DNA of 64,000 bases from Mycolicibacterium moriokaense (GTDB lineage Bacteria > Actinomycetota > Actinomycetes > Mycobacteriales > Mycobacteriaceae): assembly GCF_010726085.1 (NCBI RefSeq), contig NZ_AP022560.1, positions 4,216,001 to 4,280,000 of the forward strand, in the 5' to 3' direction. The position numbers were made by a program, and so were the translations under genes. This document shows, one piece after another, positions 25,161-32,617 of the stretch (positions are counted from its first letter, which is position 1; every line of letters starts with the position of its first letter). Below the pieces are notes generated by a model that was not told the DNA's origin, ran no database searches, and saw only the letters and a program-made list of their open reading frames with translations.

Positions 25161-26264
25161 GTGAACCGAGTCGCGCCCGCCGTCGGCCTCGCCGCGCATA
25201 TCGGACGCGGGGTACAACGTATCGTCACCGACGCCGCCATCGGCCGGGTTCGATCCCTCCCCCGCACCATCGGCGAACTCGACGCAACATACCTGTCTCA
25301 GCTGATGGGCCGGATGGTCACGTCGACCTCGGTGATCAGCGGGGACGCGGGCACGTCGTCCCGCGCCCGCCTCGCGCTCACCGGCGAAGGTGTTCCGGAT
25401 TCGGTGTTCGTCAAGATGTCCGCCGAGACGGTCGCCACCCGCCTGATGGGTGAGATGGGCCGGCTCGCCGCGACCGAGACGCGGTTCTACCGCGAGCTGT
25501 CCCCGCACCTCGACGGGCTCCCCGCGTCCTACGGATCCGCGTTCGACCCGGTCACCGGGCGCTTCGTGCTGCTGCTGGAGGACCTGGCCGTATACGACTG
25601 CGAATTCCCCGACACGCTGCATCCCATCAGCACCGACCGGGCGAGCCTGGTCGTCGAACTGCTGGCCCGGCTGCACGGAAAGTTCTGGGGCCGAATCCCC
25701 GACTGGCTGTACTCGGCGTCCGCCGACAGCGCCTCCCTGCTGACGGGACCACTGCTCAAGACGTCGGCGCGCCGCATCGCCGAACGCACCGACATCCCCG
25801 TCGACAGGGGCCGGTTCATCGACGAGAACTACCGCGCCGTGGCGACGCTCATCGACACGCCGCCGCACACGGTCATGCACGGCGACGCGCACCCGGGGAA
25901 CGTCTACTTCCGCGACGGCTCGGCCGGCCTGTTGGACTGGCAGGCCGTGCGGCGCGGTCATCCGAGCCGCGAACTGGCATACACCCTGGTCACGAGCATG
26001 ACGACCGAGGACAGACAGCGCAGTGAGCGCGACATCCTCGACGAGTACCGCCGTGCGCTCGCGGCCGCGGGCGGGCCGGACCTGGATCGCGACGAACTGT
26101 GGACGCGCTACCGGCAGGGCGCGTTGTACGCGTACGTCGCCGCCCTGATCACGGCGGGAATGGGCGGCATGCAAGACGATGGCATCGCGTTAGAAGGTTT
26201 ACGTCGCGCCGTTGCGGCACTGGAGGACCTCGACACGGTCGCTGTCCTCAGGAAGTCCCTGTAA
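25161..26264 (+). CDS. APH/ecdysteroid-kinase-like phosphotransferase (3)
   Basis: 367 residues. Catalytic loop HTVMHGDAHPGNVYFRDGSA (around 237-256) followed by GLLDWQAVRRGHPSRELAY, with the Asp base, Asn and metal Asp in place; RFVLLLEDLAVYDCEFP (around 133-149) is the hinge. It resembles kinase 1 (15998) in order of motifs and in the DLTAS/DLAVY hinge, so the two are likely paralogues. GTG start 7 nt after the -10-like hexamer of site G indicates a leaderless message. Followed by TetR 2 after 45 bp. Confidence 0.82.
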   Translation: MNRVAPAVGLAAHIGRGVQRIVTDAAIGRVRSLPRTIGELDATYLSQLMGRMVTSTSVISGDAGTSSRARLALTGEGVPDSVFVKMSAETVATRLMGEMGRLAATETRFYRELSPHLDGLPASYGSAFDPVTGRFVLLLEDLAVYDCEFPDTLHPISTDRASLVVELLARLHGKFWGRIPDWLYSASADSASLLTGPLLKTSARRIAERTDIPVDRGRFIDENYRAVATLIDTPPHTVMHGDAHPGNVYFRDGSAGLLDWQAVRRGHPSRELAYTLVTSMTTEDRQRSERDILDEYRRALAAAGGPDLDRDELWTRYRQGALYAYVAALITAGMGGMQDDGIALEGLRRAVAALEDLDTVAVLRKSL

Positions 26265-26309
26265 CTGACGAACTACCATCATGGAACCCAAGCGATTGAG
26301 GCGACAGAC

Positions 26310-26858
26310 GTGAACGAACCGCTGCGTGATGCAACCGGCGCCGTCGAGGACACCTCGACCAGACACCGGATCCTCGTCGCGACCGCCGAAGTGCTCGCCC
26401 GCAGCGGACAGACCAAGCTCAGCCTCTCGGAGGTCGCGCTTCAGGCCGGGGTCTCACGGCCCACGCTGTACCGCTGGTTCGCGTCGAAGCAGGAATTGCT
26501 CGATGCGTTCGGGGTGCACGAGCGCGAGATGTTCGATAACGGCATCAGCAAGGCGACGGCGGGCCTGCGCGGCACCGAGAAGCTCGACGCCGCGCTGCAG
26601 TTCATCGTCGAGTACCAGCACTCGTATTCCGGCGTGCGGCTCGTCGACATCGAACCCGAGGTCGTGATCGGGCAGCTGGGGCGGATCCTGCCGATCATGC
26701 GTGCTCGTCTGCAGAAGCTGCTGAGCGGCCCGAACGCAGGAGTCAAGGCGGCCACCGCAATTCGCGTCGCGATATCGCACTACATCGTGCGCAGCGACGA
26801 CGACGATGAGTTCCTGGCGCAACTCCGGCACGCCGCGGGTATCAAACAGCCTGGCTGA
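26310..26858 (+). CDS. TetR/AcrR transcriptional regulator (paralogue 2)
   Basis: 182 residues, the same length as the TetR at 15453. HTH LSLSEVALQAGVSRPTLYRW differs by one residue outside the recognition helix; then FASKQELLDAF, DIEPEVVIGQLGRILPIMRA and IRVAISHYIVRSDDDDEFLA correspond segment by segment to paralogue 1. Both sit beside an APH-type kinase, which suggests duplication of a TetR-kinase pair. Expected to bind the same KTKACA dyads. GTG start. Confidence 0.87.
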   Translation: MNEPLRDATGAVEDTSTRHRILVATAEVLARSGQTKLSLSEVALQAGVSRPTLYRWFASKQELLDAFGVHEREMFDNGISKATAGLRGTEKLDAALQFIVEYQHSYSGVRLVDIEPEVVIGQLGRILPIMRARLQKLLSGPNAGVKAATAIRVAISHYIVRSDDDDEFLAQLRHAAGIKQPG

Positions 26859-26879
26859 CCCCTCGTCTCAGCCGAAGTA

Positions 26880-26905
26880 GTGACACTTCCGTCAAAGTTT
26901 GTAAT
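26880..26905. promoter_or_regulatory. Dyad site F (GTGACA-N14-TGTAAT)
   Basis: GTGACA at 26880-26885 and TGTAAT at 26900-26905, between TetR 2 and the aldehyde dehydrogenase, both rightward. The -10-like TAATGC at 26902-26907 is followed after 7 nt by ATG 26915, again leaderless geometry. Confidence 0.68.
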
Positions 26906-26914
26906 GCTGAGCAC

Positions 26915-28402
26915 ATGACCAGCAGCGTGCAGGACGAAACGGGAGTGTTGGCCGGCGAGGAGCGGATGCTCATCGACGGCGAACTGCAATTCACCGCTAG
27001 CGGTGCGAAATTCGACGTGATCCACCCGGCCAGCGAGGAGGTTGCCGGCCAGGCGACCGACGGAACGGTCGAGGACGTGGAACGCGCCGTTGGTGCCGCG
27101 CGGCGCGCGTTCGACGCCGGTGAATGGTCGCGCGACCTGGACTTCCGCTACCACTGCCTGACGCAGCTGCATGCAGCGCTGGAGAAGGAGAAGGAGCGGC
27201 TGCGCCGCATCCTCATCACCGAGGTCGGCTGCCCCGTCACGGTGTCGGGCAGCCAGATCGAGAGCCCGATCGAAGAGGTCAAGCACTGGGCCGAGCACGG
27301 CAAGAACTTCGAGTACCTGGTCGACACCGGCGTGCACCCCACCCAACTGGGACCGGCGCGGCGCAAGATCCACTACGAACCCGTCGGGGTCGTCGGCGCG
27401 ATCACGCCGTGGAACGTGCCGCTCTATCTCAACATCGCCGAGACCGTGCCCGCATTGATGGCGGGCAACACGGTGGTGCTGAAACCCGCGCAACTGACGC
27501 CGTGGTCGGGCAGTGAACTCGGCCGCATCGTCGCCGAGGAGACCGACATCCCCGCGGGGGTTTTCAATGTCGTGGTCTCCAATGCCAACGAGGTGGGCGC
27601 AGCGCTGTCTGCAGATCCACGGGTGGACATGATCACGTTCACGGGCTCGACGGCAACCGGGCGCGCGATCCTTGCCGCGGGCGCGCCGACGGTGAAGAAG
27701 ACGCTGCTGGAGCTGGGCGGGAAGTCCGCGCACATCGTGCTCGACGACGCCGATTTCAACTCTGCGCTGTCGATGGCGGCGATGATGGCATGCGTGATGA
27801 GCGGCCAGTCCTGCATCCTGCCGAGCCGGATCCTGTTGCCGCGCAGCCGGTATGACGAGGGCATCGAGATCCTGAAGAACATGATGGAGAGCTTCCCGGT
27901 CGGTGACCCGTGGACGCCGGGCAACATGCAGGGCCCGCAGATCAGCGAGACGCAGCGGCAGAAGGTGCTCGGCCTGATCAAGAGTGGCATCGACTCGGGT
28001 GCGCGGTTGGTGACCGGCGGCGGCATCCCGGAAAACCTGCCCAAGGGTTACTACACGCAGGCAACGCTGCTGGCGGATGTGGATCCGAATTCGCAAGTGG
28101 CGCAGGAGGAGATCTTCGGCCCGGTCTTGACGGTGACGCCGTACGACACCGACGATGAGGCGATAGCGATCGCGAACAATACGATCTACGGCCTCTCGGG
28201 CGAGGTGTCGTCCGGCGACGTGGACCGGGCGTTCGAGGTGGCCAAGCGGATGCGGACGGGCAACGTCACCATCAACGGCAAGAGCCACTTCGGTATCACC
28301 AGTCCGTTCGGCGGGACCAAGCAGAGCGGGCTGGGCTACCGCAACGGCGAAGAGGGCTACAAGGAATACCTGGAAGCGAAGACCATCGGCATGCCCGAAT
28401 GA
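26915..28402 (+). CDS. NAD(P)-dependent aldehyde dehydrogenase
   Basis: 495 residues, standard ALDH size. VVGAITPWNVPLYLNIAETV (around 157-176) is the substrate/cofactor entrance with the conserved Asn-type catalytic residue, NTVVLKPAQLTPWSG the cofactor Lys-Pro, FTGSTATGRAI (around 245) the nucleotide loop, LLELGGKSAHIVLDDAD the general-base Glu (around 270) and MSGQSCILPSRI the nucleophilic Cys (around 302). It should oxidise an aldehyde intermediate to the acid before CoA activation. Stop overlaps the next start (ATGA). Confidence 0.92.
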   Translation: MTSSVQDETGVLAGEERMLIDGELQFTASGAKFDVIHPASEEVAGQATDGTVEDVERAVGAARRAFDAGEWSRDLDFRYHCLTQLHAALEKEKERLRRILITEVGCPVTVSGSQIESPIEEVKHWAEHGKNFEYLVDTGVHPTQLGPARRKIHYEPVGVVGAITPWNVPLYLNIAETVPALMAGNTVVLKPAQLTPWSGSELGRIVAEETDIPAGVFNVVVSNANEVGAALSADPRVDMITFTGSTATGRAILAAGAPTVKKTLLELGGKSAHIVLDDADFNSALSMAAMMACVMSGQSCILPSRILLPRSRYDEGIEILKNMMESFPVGDPWTPGNMQGPQISETQRQKVLGLIKSGIDSGARLVTGGGIPENLPKGYYTQATLLADVDPNSQVAQEEIFGPVLTVTPYDTDDEAIAIANNTIYGLSGEVSSGDVDRAFEVAKRMRTGNVTINGKSHFGITSPFGGTKQSGLGYRNGEEGYKEYLEAKTIGMPE

Positions 28403-28809
28403 GCGACGAGACCGAAATCGCCCGTCTGCTATATCGATACGCCCGGGCCGTCGACACCAAGGACTGGGAGCTATATCGGTCGGTGTTCACCGACGACGCG
28501 CACATCGACTACTCCTCGGCGGGTGCCGTCGTGGGCAGTCGCGATGAGGTCGTCGACTGGTTCGCGGCGAACTTCGGCGTGATTCCGTGGAGCATGCACT
28601 ACATCACGAACATCAAAAGCGAGATAACCGGCGACACCGCGACGGTTTGCGCGATGTTCTACAACCCGATGCAGTTGCCAGGCATGGCGGAGATGAGTTC
28701 GTGCGGCGGCTATTACCACCACGAACTGGTGCGCACCTCCGACGGATGGCGCAGCCGCCGACTCGTCGAGGAGAATGTGTGGTTCGTCAACCAGCCAGGC
28801 GCATCGTGA
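28399..28809 (+). CDS. SnoaL/NTF2-like protein
   Basis: 136 residues. The opening EIARLLYRYARAVDTKDWEL (around 5-24) and YRSVFTDDAHIDYSSAG with a helix-rich start and a curved sheet are typical of the SnoaL-4/scytalone-dehydratase-like group; the ending VRTSDGWRSRRLVEENVWF is equally typical. Members are isomerases, dehydratases or simply ligand binders. Translationally coupled to the aldehyde dehydrogenase, so probably acts on the same pathway. Confidence 0.78.
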   Translation: MSDETEIARLLYRYARAVDTKDWELYRSVFTDDAHIDYSSAGAVVGSRDEVVDWFAANFGVIPWSMHYITNIKSEITGDTATVCAMFYNPMQLPGMAEMSSCGGYYHHELVRTSDGWRSRRLVEENVWFVNQPGAS

Positions 28810-28818
28810 CCACGTAAT

Positions 28819-28837
28819 CGACCGCAGACAGCGGTCG
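28819..28837. terminator. Hairpin between convergent genes
   Basis: CGACCGC (28819-28825), loop AGACA, GCGGTCG (28831-28837): perfect 7-bp stem between the ends of the NTF2-like gene and the TetR gene. No T tract, as is usual in mycobacteria; may terminate both. Confidence 0.5.
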
Positions 28838-28872
28838 TATCACTGGCCATATCGCGCAGTACTCGGCGGAAC

Positions 28873-29475
28873 TCAGTCGCCTGCCGCCACGACGCTGGAG
28901 ACGATCAGGCTCAGATACGGACGATAGAGGTCCGACCCGTCGAGATGGCTGCCGAGAGTGACGCCGTCGTTGACCGCAAGTATCAACTGGGCCAACGTCT
29001 CCGCGGGAATCGTCAGCGTTGCGCCAAGGCGAGCGACGTTCTTGCTGATGAACTCGGCTAGCGACCGAACGGTTTCGCGCCGCTGCGCATCGAGCCGTTC
29101 GCGCGCATCCGGGTTTCGCAGAAGATAAAGCGTCAGTTCGTAATTCAGCGCCGCCCGGTTCGGGTCGCTGCCCACTTCACGCCACCGTTCGGCGAGTTCG
29201 TCGACGCTGAGTTCGTCCAGTCGCGCGAAGGACTGGATGAGGTCGTGGAAGCCGTCGAGAAACCGTTGCCGTTGCCGGTCCACGACCGCCAGGAACAACT
29301 CTTCCTTGGCCCCGAAGTGCGAGTAAATCGCCCCGCGCGTGTAGCCGGCGGCGTCGGCAATGTCTTCCAGCGCAGCGCCGGTCAAACCCTTGCGCGCGAA
29401 CACCTCCTCGGCTGCGTCGAGCAGCAGGTTACGGGTGTGCTCAAGACGTCGCGCCCTGGTCCACCGCTCCGGCAT
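28873..29475 (-). CDS. TetR/AcrR transcriptional regulator of the Rieske gene set
   Basis: 200 residues from ATG 29475. HTH AALEDIADAAGYTRGAIYSH (around 36-55) with FGAKEELFLAVVDRQRQRFL after it, the AcrR-like form. The C-terminal domain ends GVTLGSHLDGSDLYRPYLSL. It lies in a leftward pair behind a small unknown gene, divergent from the Rieske oxygenase gene. The paired TATACA dyads at 30001-30034 are its likely operators, and its recognition helix (YTRGAIY) differs from that of the KTKACA-linked TetR proteins, consistent with a distinct site. Confidence 0.87.
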   Translation of the reverse strand: MPERWTRARRLEHTRNLLLDAAEEVFARKGLTGAALEDIADAAGYTRGAIYSHFGAKEELFLAVVDRQRQRFLDGFHDLIQSFARLDELSVDELAERWREVGSDPNRAALNYELTLYLLRNPDARERLDAQRRETVRSLAEFISKNVARLGATLTIPAETLAQLILAVNDGVTLGSHLDGSDLYRPYLSLIVSSVVAAGD

Positions 29476-29513
29476 TCGCCGATCCTCCCACACCGTAGCG
29501 CGAGTGCGAACCG

Positions 29514-29936
29514 TCACGGTGCCACCGCGGAGGCCGACGTGCGCACGAATTCTTGTGCCACCAACAGGTTCGATGACGCATTCAGCCAGAACGTCTCGAC
29601 GTCGGCGGTGTTCGGCGGCAGGCCTGCGGCGAGTAAAGCCCGAGCCTTGAAAGCGCGCGCACCGCCGCTGATGCGGTGACGCACGCAGCCGTGCCAACCG
29701 CGAGCGATGTCTGGCGCAGATGCGCCGGACACCACCAGCGCGTCGACCGCATCGTACGGCTCGGGCACCGACGAGCGCGCGGTCACACCGAGGATAGCCA
29801 GGGACTGGGTGTGCTCGAGCTGCGGAGTCCACACCGTGGTCGTCCACCCGGCCATGGCGCGGTCACACAGCCAGCCGCCCGCGACGCTGATCAATTCCGC
29901 AACGCTGACGGCGCGGACGTGGAGAACACACTCCAT
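29514..29936 (-). CDS. Hypothetical protein, 140 aa
   Basis: Not recognised. Contains several Trp/Cys residues (GGWLCDRAMAGWTTTVW, around 21-37) and a C-terminal helix-like stretch with SSNLLVAQEF. No signal peptide or transmembrane helix is evident. It is the first gene of the leftward unit with the TetR 38 bp downstream and starts next to the dyads at 30001-30034. Coding is supported by position, an ATG start and lack of a competing frame, but not by a known family. Confidence 0.5.
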   Translation of the reverse strand: MECVLHVRAVSVAELISVAGGWLCDRAMAGWTTTVWTPQLEHTQSLAILGVTARSSVPEPYDAVDALVVSGASAPDIARGWHGCVRHRISGGARAFKARALLAAGLPPNTADVETFWLNASSNLLVAQEFVRTSASAVAP

Positions 29937-30000
29937 TGCGGCTCCTCTCCTTTCGACACGGGCCGCTGACCCATGACGACGAAGTGACTCAAACCACTTT

Positions 30001-30034
30001 TATACATTGTTGTATATCTAATACGCATGTGTAT
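30001..30034. promoter_or_regulatory. Two TATACA/ATACRC-type dyads, TetR operator pair
   Basis: TATACA-TTGT-TGTATA (30001-30016) is a perfect 16-bp palindrome. ATACGC-AT-GTGTAT (30021-30034) is a second, imperfect one. Centres are 19 bp apart, about two helical turns, in an AT-rich patch quite unlike the surrounding DNA, between the leftward TetR unit and the Rieske gene. Likely operator for TetR 28873-29475. Confidence 0.7.
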
Positions 30035-30103
30035 ATGGTGACTGCCATCACAGCACGGAGGCGCCACAGCCCAGTGAGCATCCGGCGACCAGGAGGTTTG
30101 GCA

Positions 30104-31471
30104 ATGACGCAGACAATCCGCCCAGGCGAGTGGCTGAATCCCGATTCCGGAATCGGTCTCGGCCTCGAGGACATCAAGCCGGGGACGTTCAGCATGAACA
30201 TCTCAACGGAGCGCTACACCTCCGCCGAATACGCCGCACTCGAGCGCGAGCGCATCTGGTCGCGGGTATGGCAGGTCGCAGGGCGTGTCGACGATCTCCC
30301 CAAGGCTGGCGACTGGAAGCGGTATCAGATCCTCGACCAGTCCTACGTCATCGTCCGCGGCAAGGACGAGAGACTGCGCGGCTTCGTCAACGCATGCCGG
30401 CACCGCGGAAACATGCTGTGCACGACGAACACCGGAAATGCCAAGCGCGGCTTCCTGTGTCAGTACCATCTGTGGTCCTACGACCTGGAAGGCAAGCTGC
30501 GCGGTGTGCTGCGCGAGGACCTGTCGGGTCAGGTCGACAAGAGCGACAACTCGCTGCTGGAGGTCTCGGTCGACACCTTCGGTGGGTTCATCTTCCTCAA
30601 CCCCGATCCCGATGCCCAGCCGCTGCGGGAATACCTGGGCGACGAGGTGATGGAACTGCTCGGGCCCTATCACCTCGACCAGATGACGACCGTGATGGAT
30701 GTCCGCGAAGCGCTGGACTGCAACTGGAAAGTCGTGATGGACGCCTTCGAAGAGGGCTACCACATCAACGGAATTCACCCGCAGTTGCTCGCCGTCCTCA
30801 ACATCGACCCGGCGACCACGCGCTACCAGTTCTTCGAGAACCACAGCGTTGCAGTGGCACCGTTCGAGGTACAGGGCGCCGGTGCGCAGAAGCAGGTCGA
30901 CGGCATCATGGCACTGCCAGAGACGTTCCCGGGAACCGCCGCGGTGATCCCGCGCTTCACCGAACTCGTCGCGCCGTACCAGGGTGCGGACGGTGAGGTG
31001 GAATTCCCCGAGGGCGTCACGGCACGGGGTCTGCTGCAGCAGGCCACCCGCGACACCCTGACGGGCATGGGCCTCGACGTCAGCGGACTGACCGATGACC
31101 AGATGAGCGACAACCAGGGCTGGGTGCTGTTCCCGAACTTCTTCATGACGGTCCGGGCCGGCGAGTGCCACATCATCATGGCGGTGCCACATCCCGACGG
31201 CGACCCGAACCGCTGCATCTGGCACGTCAGCAGCTACATGTACCTGCCCGACGAACACCGAGACGCCTTCCGGGCGGAACTGATCGAAGTCGACGAGCCC
31301 GGCAGCTACAAGTATTTCGAGGCGTTGCACCAGGACTACATCCAGATGCCACGCCAGCAGAAGGGGCTGCGTAACGAACGACTCGACCACATGACGTTGG
31401 TGAAGGAGGAGGTCGTCATCGGCCACTTCCACTCCGTCATCGACCGCTATATGGCCGCAGGCACCTCCTGA
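30104..31471 (+). CDS. Rieske non-heme iron oxygenase, large subunit
   Basis: 455 residues from ATG 30104, supported by AGGAGG at 30091-30096. The Rieske cluster is CRHRGNMLC (around 94-102) with CQYHLWSYDLEGKL (around 113-126), giving the Cys-x-His...Cys-x2-His pattern. The mononuclear iron site is NWKVVMDAFEEGYHINGIHP (around 205-224), with the bridging acid and two His. It would hydroxylate an aromatic ring or demethylate. No typical beta subunit, ferredoxin or reductase gene follows; two NTF2-like proteins do, and ring-hydroxylase beta subunits share that fold. Substrate unknown. Confidence 0.92.
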   Translation: MTQTIRPGEWLNPDSGIGLGLEDIKPGTFSMNISTERYTSAEYAALERERIWSRVWQVAGRVDDLPKAGDWKRYQILDQSYVIVRGKDERLRGFVNACRHRGNMLCTTNTGNAKRGFLCQYHLWSYDLEGKLRGVLREDLSGQVDKSDNSLLEVSVDTFGGFIFLNPDPDAQPLREYLGDEVMELLGPYHLDQMTTVMDVREALDCNWKVVMDAFEEGYHINGIHPQLLAVLNIDPATTRYQFFENHSVAVAPFEVQGAGAQKQVDGIMALPETFPGTAAVIPRFTELVAPYQGADGEVEFPEGVTARGLLQQATRDTLTGMGLDVSGLTDDQMSDNQGWVLFPNFFMTVRAGECHIIMAVPHPDGDPNRCIWHVSSYMYLPDEHRDAFRAELIEVDEPGSYKYFEALHQDYIQMPRQQKGLRNERLDHMTLVKEEVVIGHFHSVIDRYMAAGTS

Positions 31472-31499
31472 CCAGCATCACCAAAGACGAAAGGGATCA

Positions 31500-32024
31500 A
31501 TGACTCTCGAAGAGCGCGTCGCCCACCACACCCGGATGGCGGAGGCCTACCGCGACGCCTACCTGCGACAGGGCGTGAAGGACGGCGAGGCATTCGCGGA
31601 CACCTGGAAGTTCGCAGCCGACGGGGTGTATGCCTCGCCGTACTTCACCGGCGACGAGGTGTTCAAGCTCAGCGAGTTCCCCTCCGATACCGCGAAAGCC
31701 TCCACCTTGGAAGCCAAGGTGTACTCGTTGAGCTTCCCCGACTGGAAACCGACGTCGTTCAACTATTGGCCATCGGAGAACGGGTTGGTGATGAAGACGC
31801 GGTGGGAAGGTCATACCGCGGACGGCGCGATGATGGGCTTCTACTCCTACAGTTTCCTGGAGACCAATGGCGAGTGCGAGATCACTCGGTGGGAGACGCA
31901 CGTCAACGACGAGTACAACGCATTCCTCGACGTCGCGATCGGCGTGCACGGGCCCTTCCGCGGCACCGGCGAGTATCTCGAGGCGTTGGAGCGCCGCCTC
32001 GCCGAATCGGAGGTGCCGGCATGA
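31500..32024 (+). CDS. NTF2-like protein (a)
   Basis: 174 residues. TWKFAADGVYASPYFTGDEV (around 35-54) and a C-terminal sheet with WEGHTADGAMMGFYSYSFLE and EITRWETHVNDEYNAFLDVA point to an NTF2/SnoaL-type cone fold. It follows the Rieske gene after 28 bp with a weak GAAAGG site and overlaps the next gene by ATGA. Could be a structural or ligand-handling partner of the oxygenase, or an isomerase. The exact subfamily was not recognised. Confidence 0.65.
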   Translation: MTLEERVAHHTRMAEAYRDAYLRQGVKDGEAFADTWKFAADGVYASPYFTGDEVFKLSEFPSDTAKASTLEAKVYSLSFPDWKPTSFNYWPSENGLVMKTRWEGHTADGAMMGFYSYSFLETNGECEITRWETHVNDEYNAFLDVAIGVHGPFRGTGEYLEALERRLAESEVPA

Positions 32025-32485
32025 CGACCGTGGACGAGGTCTTCGCGACGGCGACCGGTCGGTCGCGAATCGTGCTGGAGTACAGCCGGATCACGAAGCG
32101 TCTCGTGGACGCCGCAAAGAACCCCGACTTCACCTCCTCGGACTGGGTGCCATTGGCGGAGTTGATCGACGTCGACAACTTCGTCCGGGTGGGGCCGTTC
32201 AAAGAGGTGATGGACTGGGCGACCTACGCGGAATTCTTGACCAACTGGGCGAAGTCATCGGAGTGGGACTGCACGTTCCAACGTCTCACCGAGACACCAG
32301 ACGTGGTGTTTCTCGAACTCGAGGAGCACAGCCGAATCGGCGATTTCACCAGCGTGGTCAACAGCGTGTCCGTGTATGAGTTCAACGCCGACAACAAGGT
32401 TCGGCGCATCGCCGTCTACCTGCAGATGGAACTGCCGAACACCGGCTCGGTGCCGAGTTTCGATGGCGCAGACGGTTCGCAGTGA
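32021..32485 (+). CDS. NTF2-like protein (b)
   Basis: 154 residues. WATYAEFLTNWAKSSEWDCT (around 64-83) and FLELEEHSRIGDFTSVVNSV with YEFNADNKVRRIAVYLQMEL at the end give the NTF2-like ending seen in ketosteroid-isomerase-type proteins. Start ATG 32021 overlaps the previous stop, and its own stop overlaps the GTG of a 42-aa ORF. Role as for its neighbour; both may form a heteromer. Confidence 0.65.
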   Translation: MTTVDEVFATATGRSRIVLEYSRITKRLVDAAKNPDFTSSDWVPLAELIDVDNFVRVGPFKEVMDWATYAEFLTNWAKSSEWDCTFQRLTETPDVVFLELEEHSRIGDFTSVVNSVSVYEFNADNKVRRIAVYLQMELPNTGSVPSFDGADGSQ

Positions 32486-32610
32486 ACGATCTCGATACAA
32501 GGGACGTCTTCACCGACAACGAGTTGGGCCCCGCCGACCACCGCCGCTATTCCTATCTGCCGACCTTTATCCTGCGCGCGCTGACCCGCCTGCATATCGA
32601 GTACCCGTAG
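32482..32610 (+). CDS. Small coupled ORF, 42 aa, unknown
   Basis: A GTG at 32482 overlaps the stop of the NTF2-like gene (GTGA), and the frame runs to TAG 32608-32610, only 7 bp before the SDR start. The product begins VNDLDTRDVFTDNELGPADH and ends FILRALTRLHIEYP; it is polar with an aromatic centre (RRYSYLPTF). Tight coupling on both sides and the absence of another use for this 129-bp stretch argue that it is translated. No family recognised. Confidence 0.5.
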   Translation: MNDLDTRDVFTDNELGPADHRRYSYLPTFILRALTRLHIEYP

Positions 32611-32617
32611 GAATCAC

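Noticed and set aside
26780..28288. 502-codon frame antisense to the aldehyde dehydrogenase
   Set aside because: Arg/His-rich composition and complete overlap with an ALDH gene having all motifs show it is a shadow frame.
30203..31432. 409-codon frame antisense to the Rieske oxygenase
   Set aside because: Shadow of a gene with intact Rieske and iron motifs.
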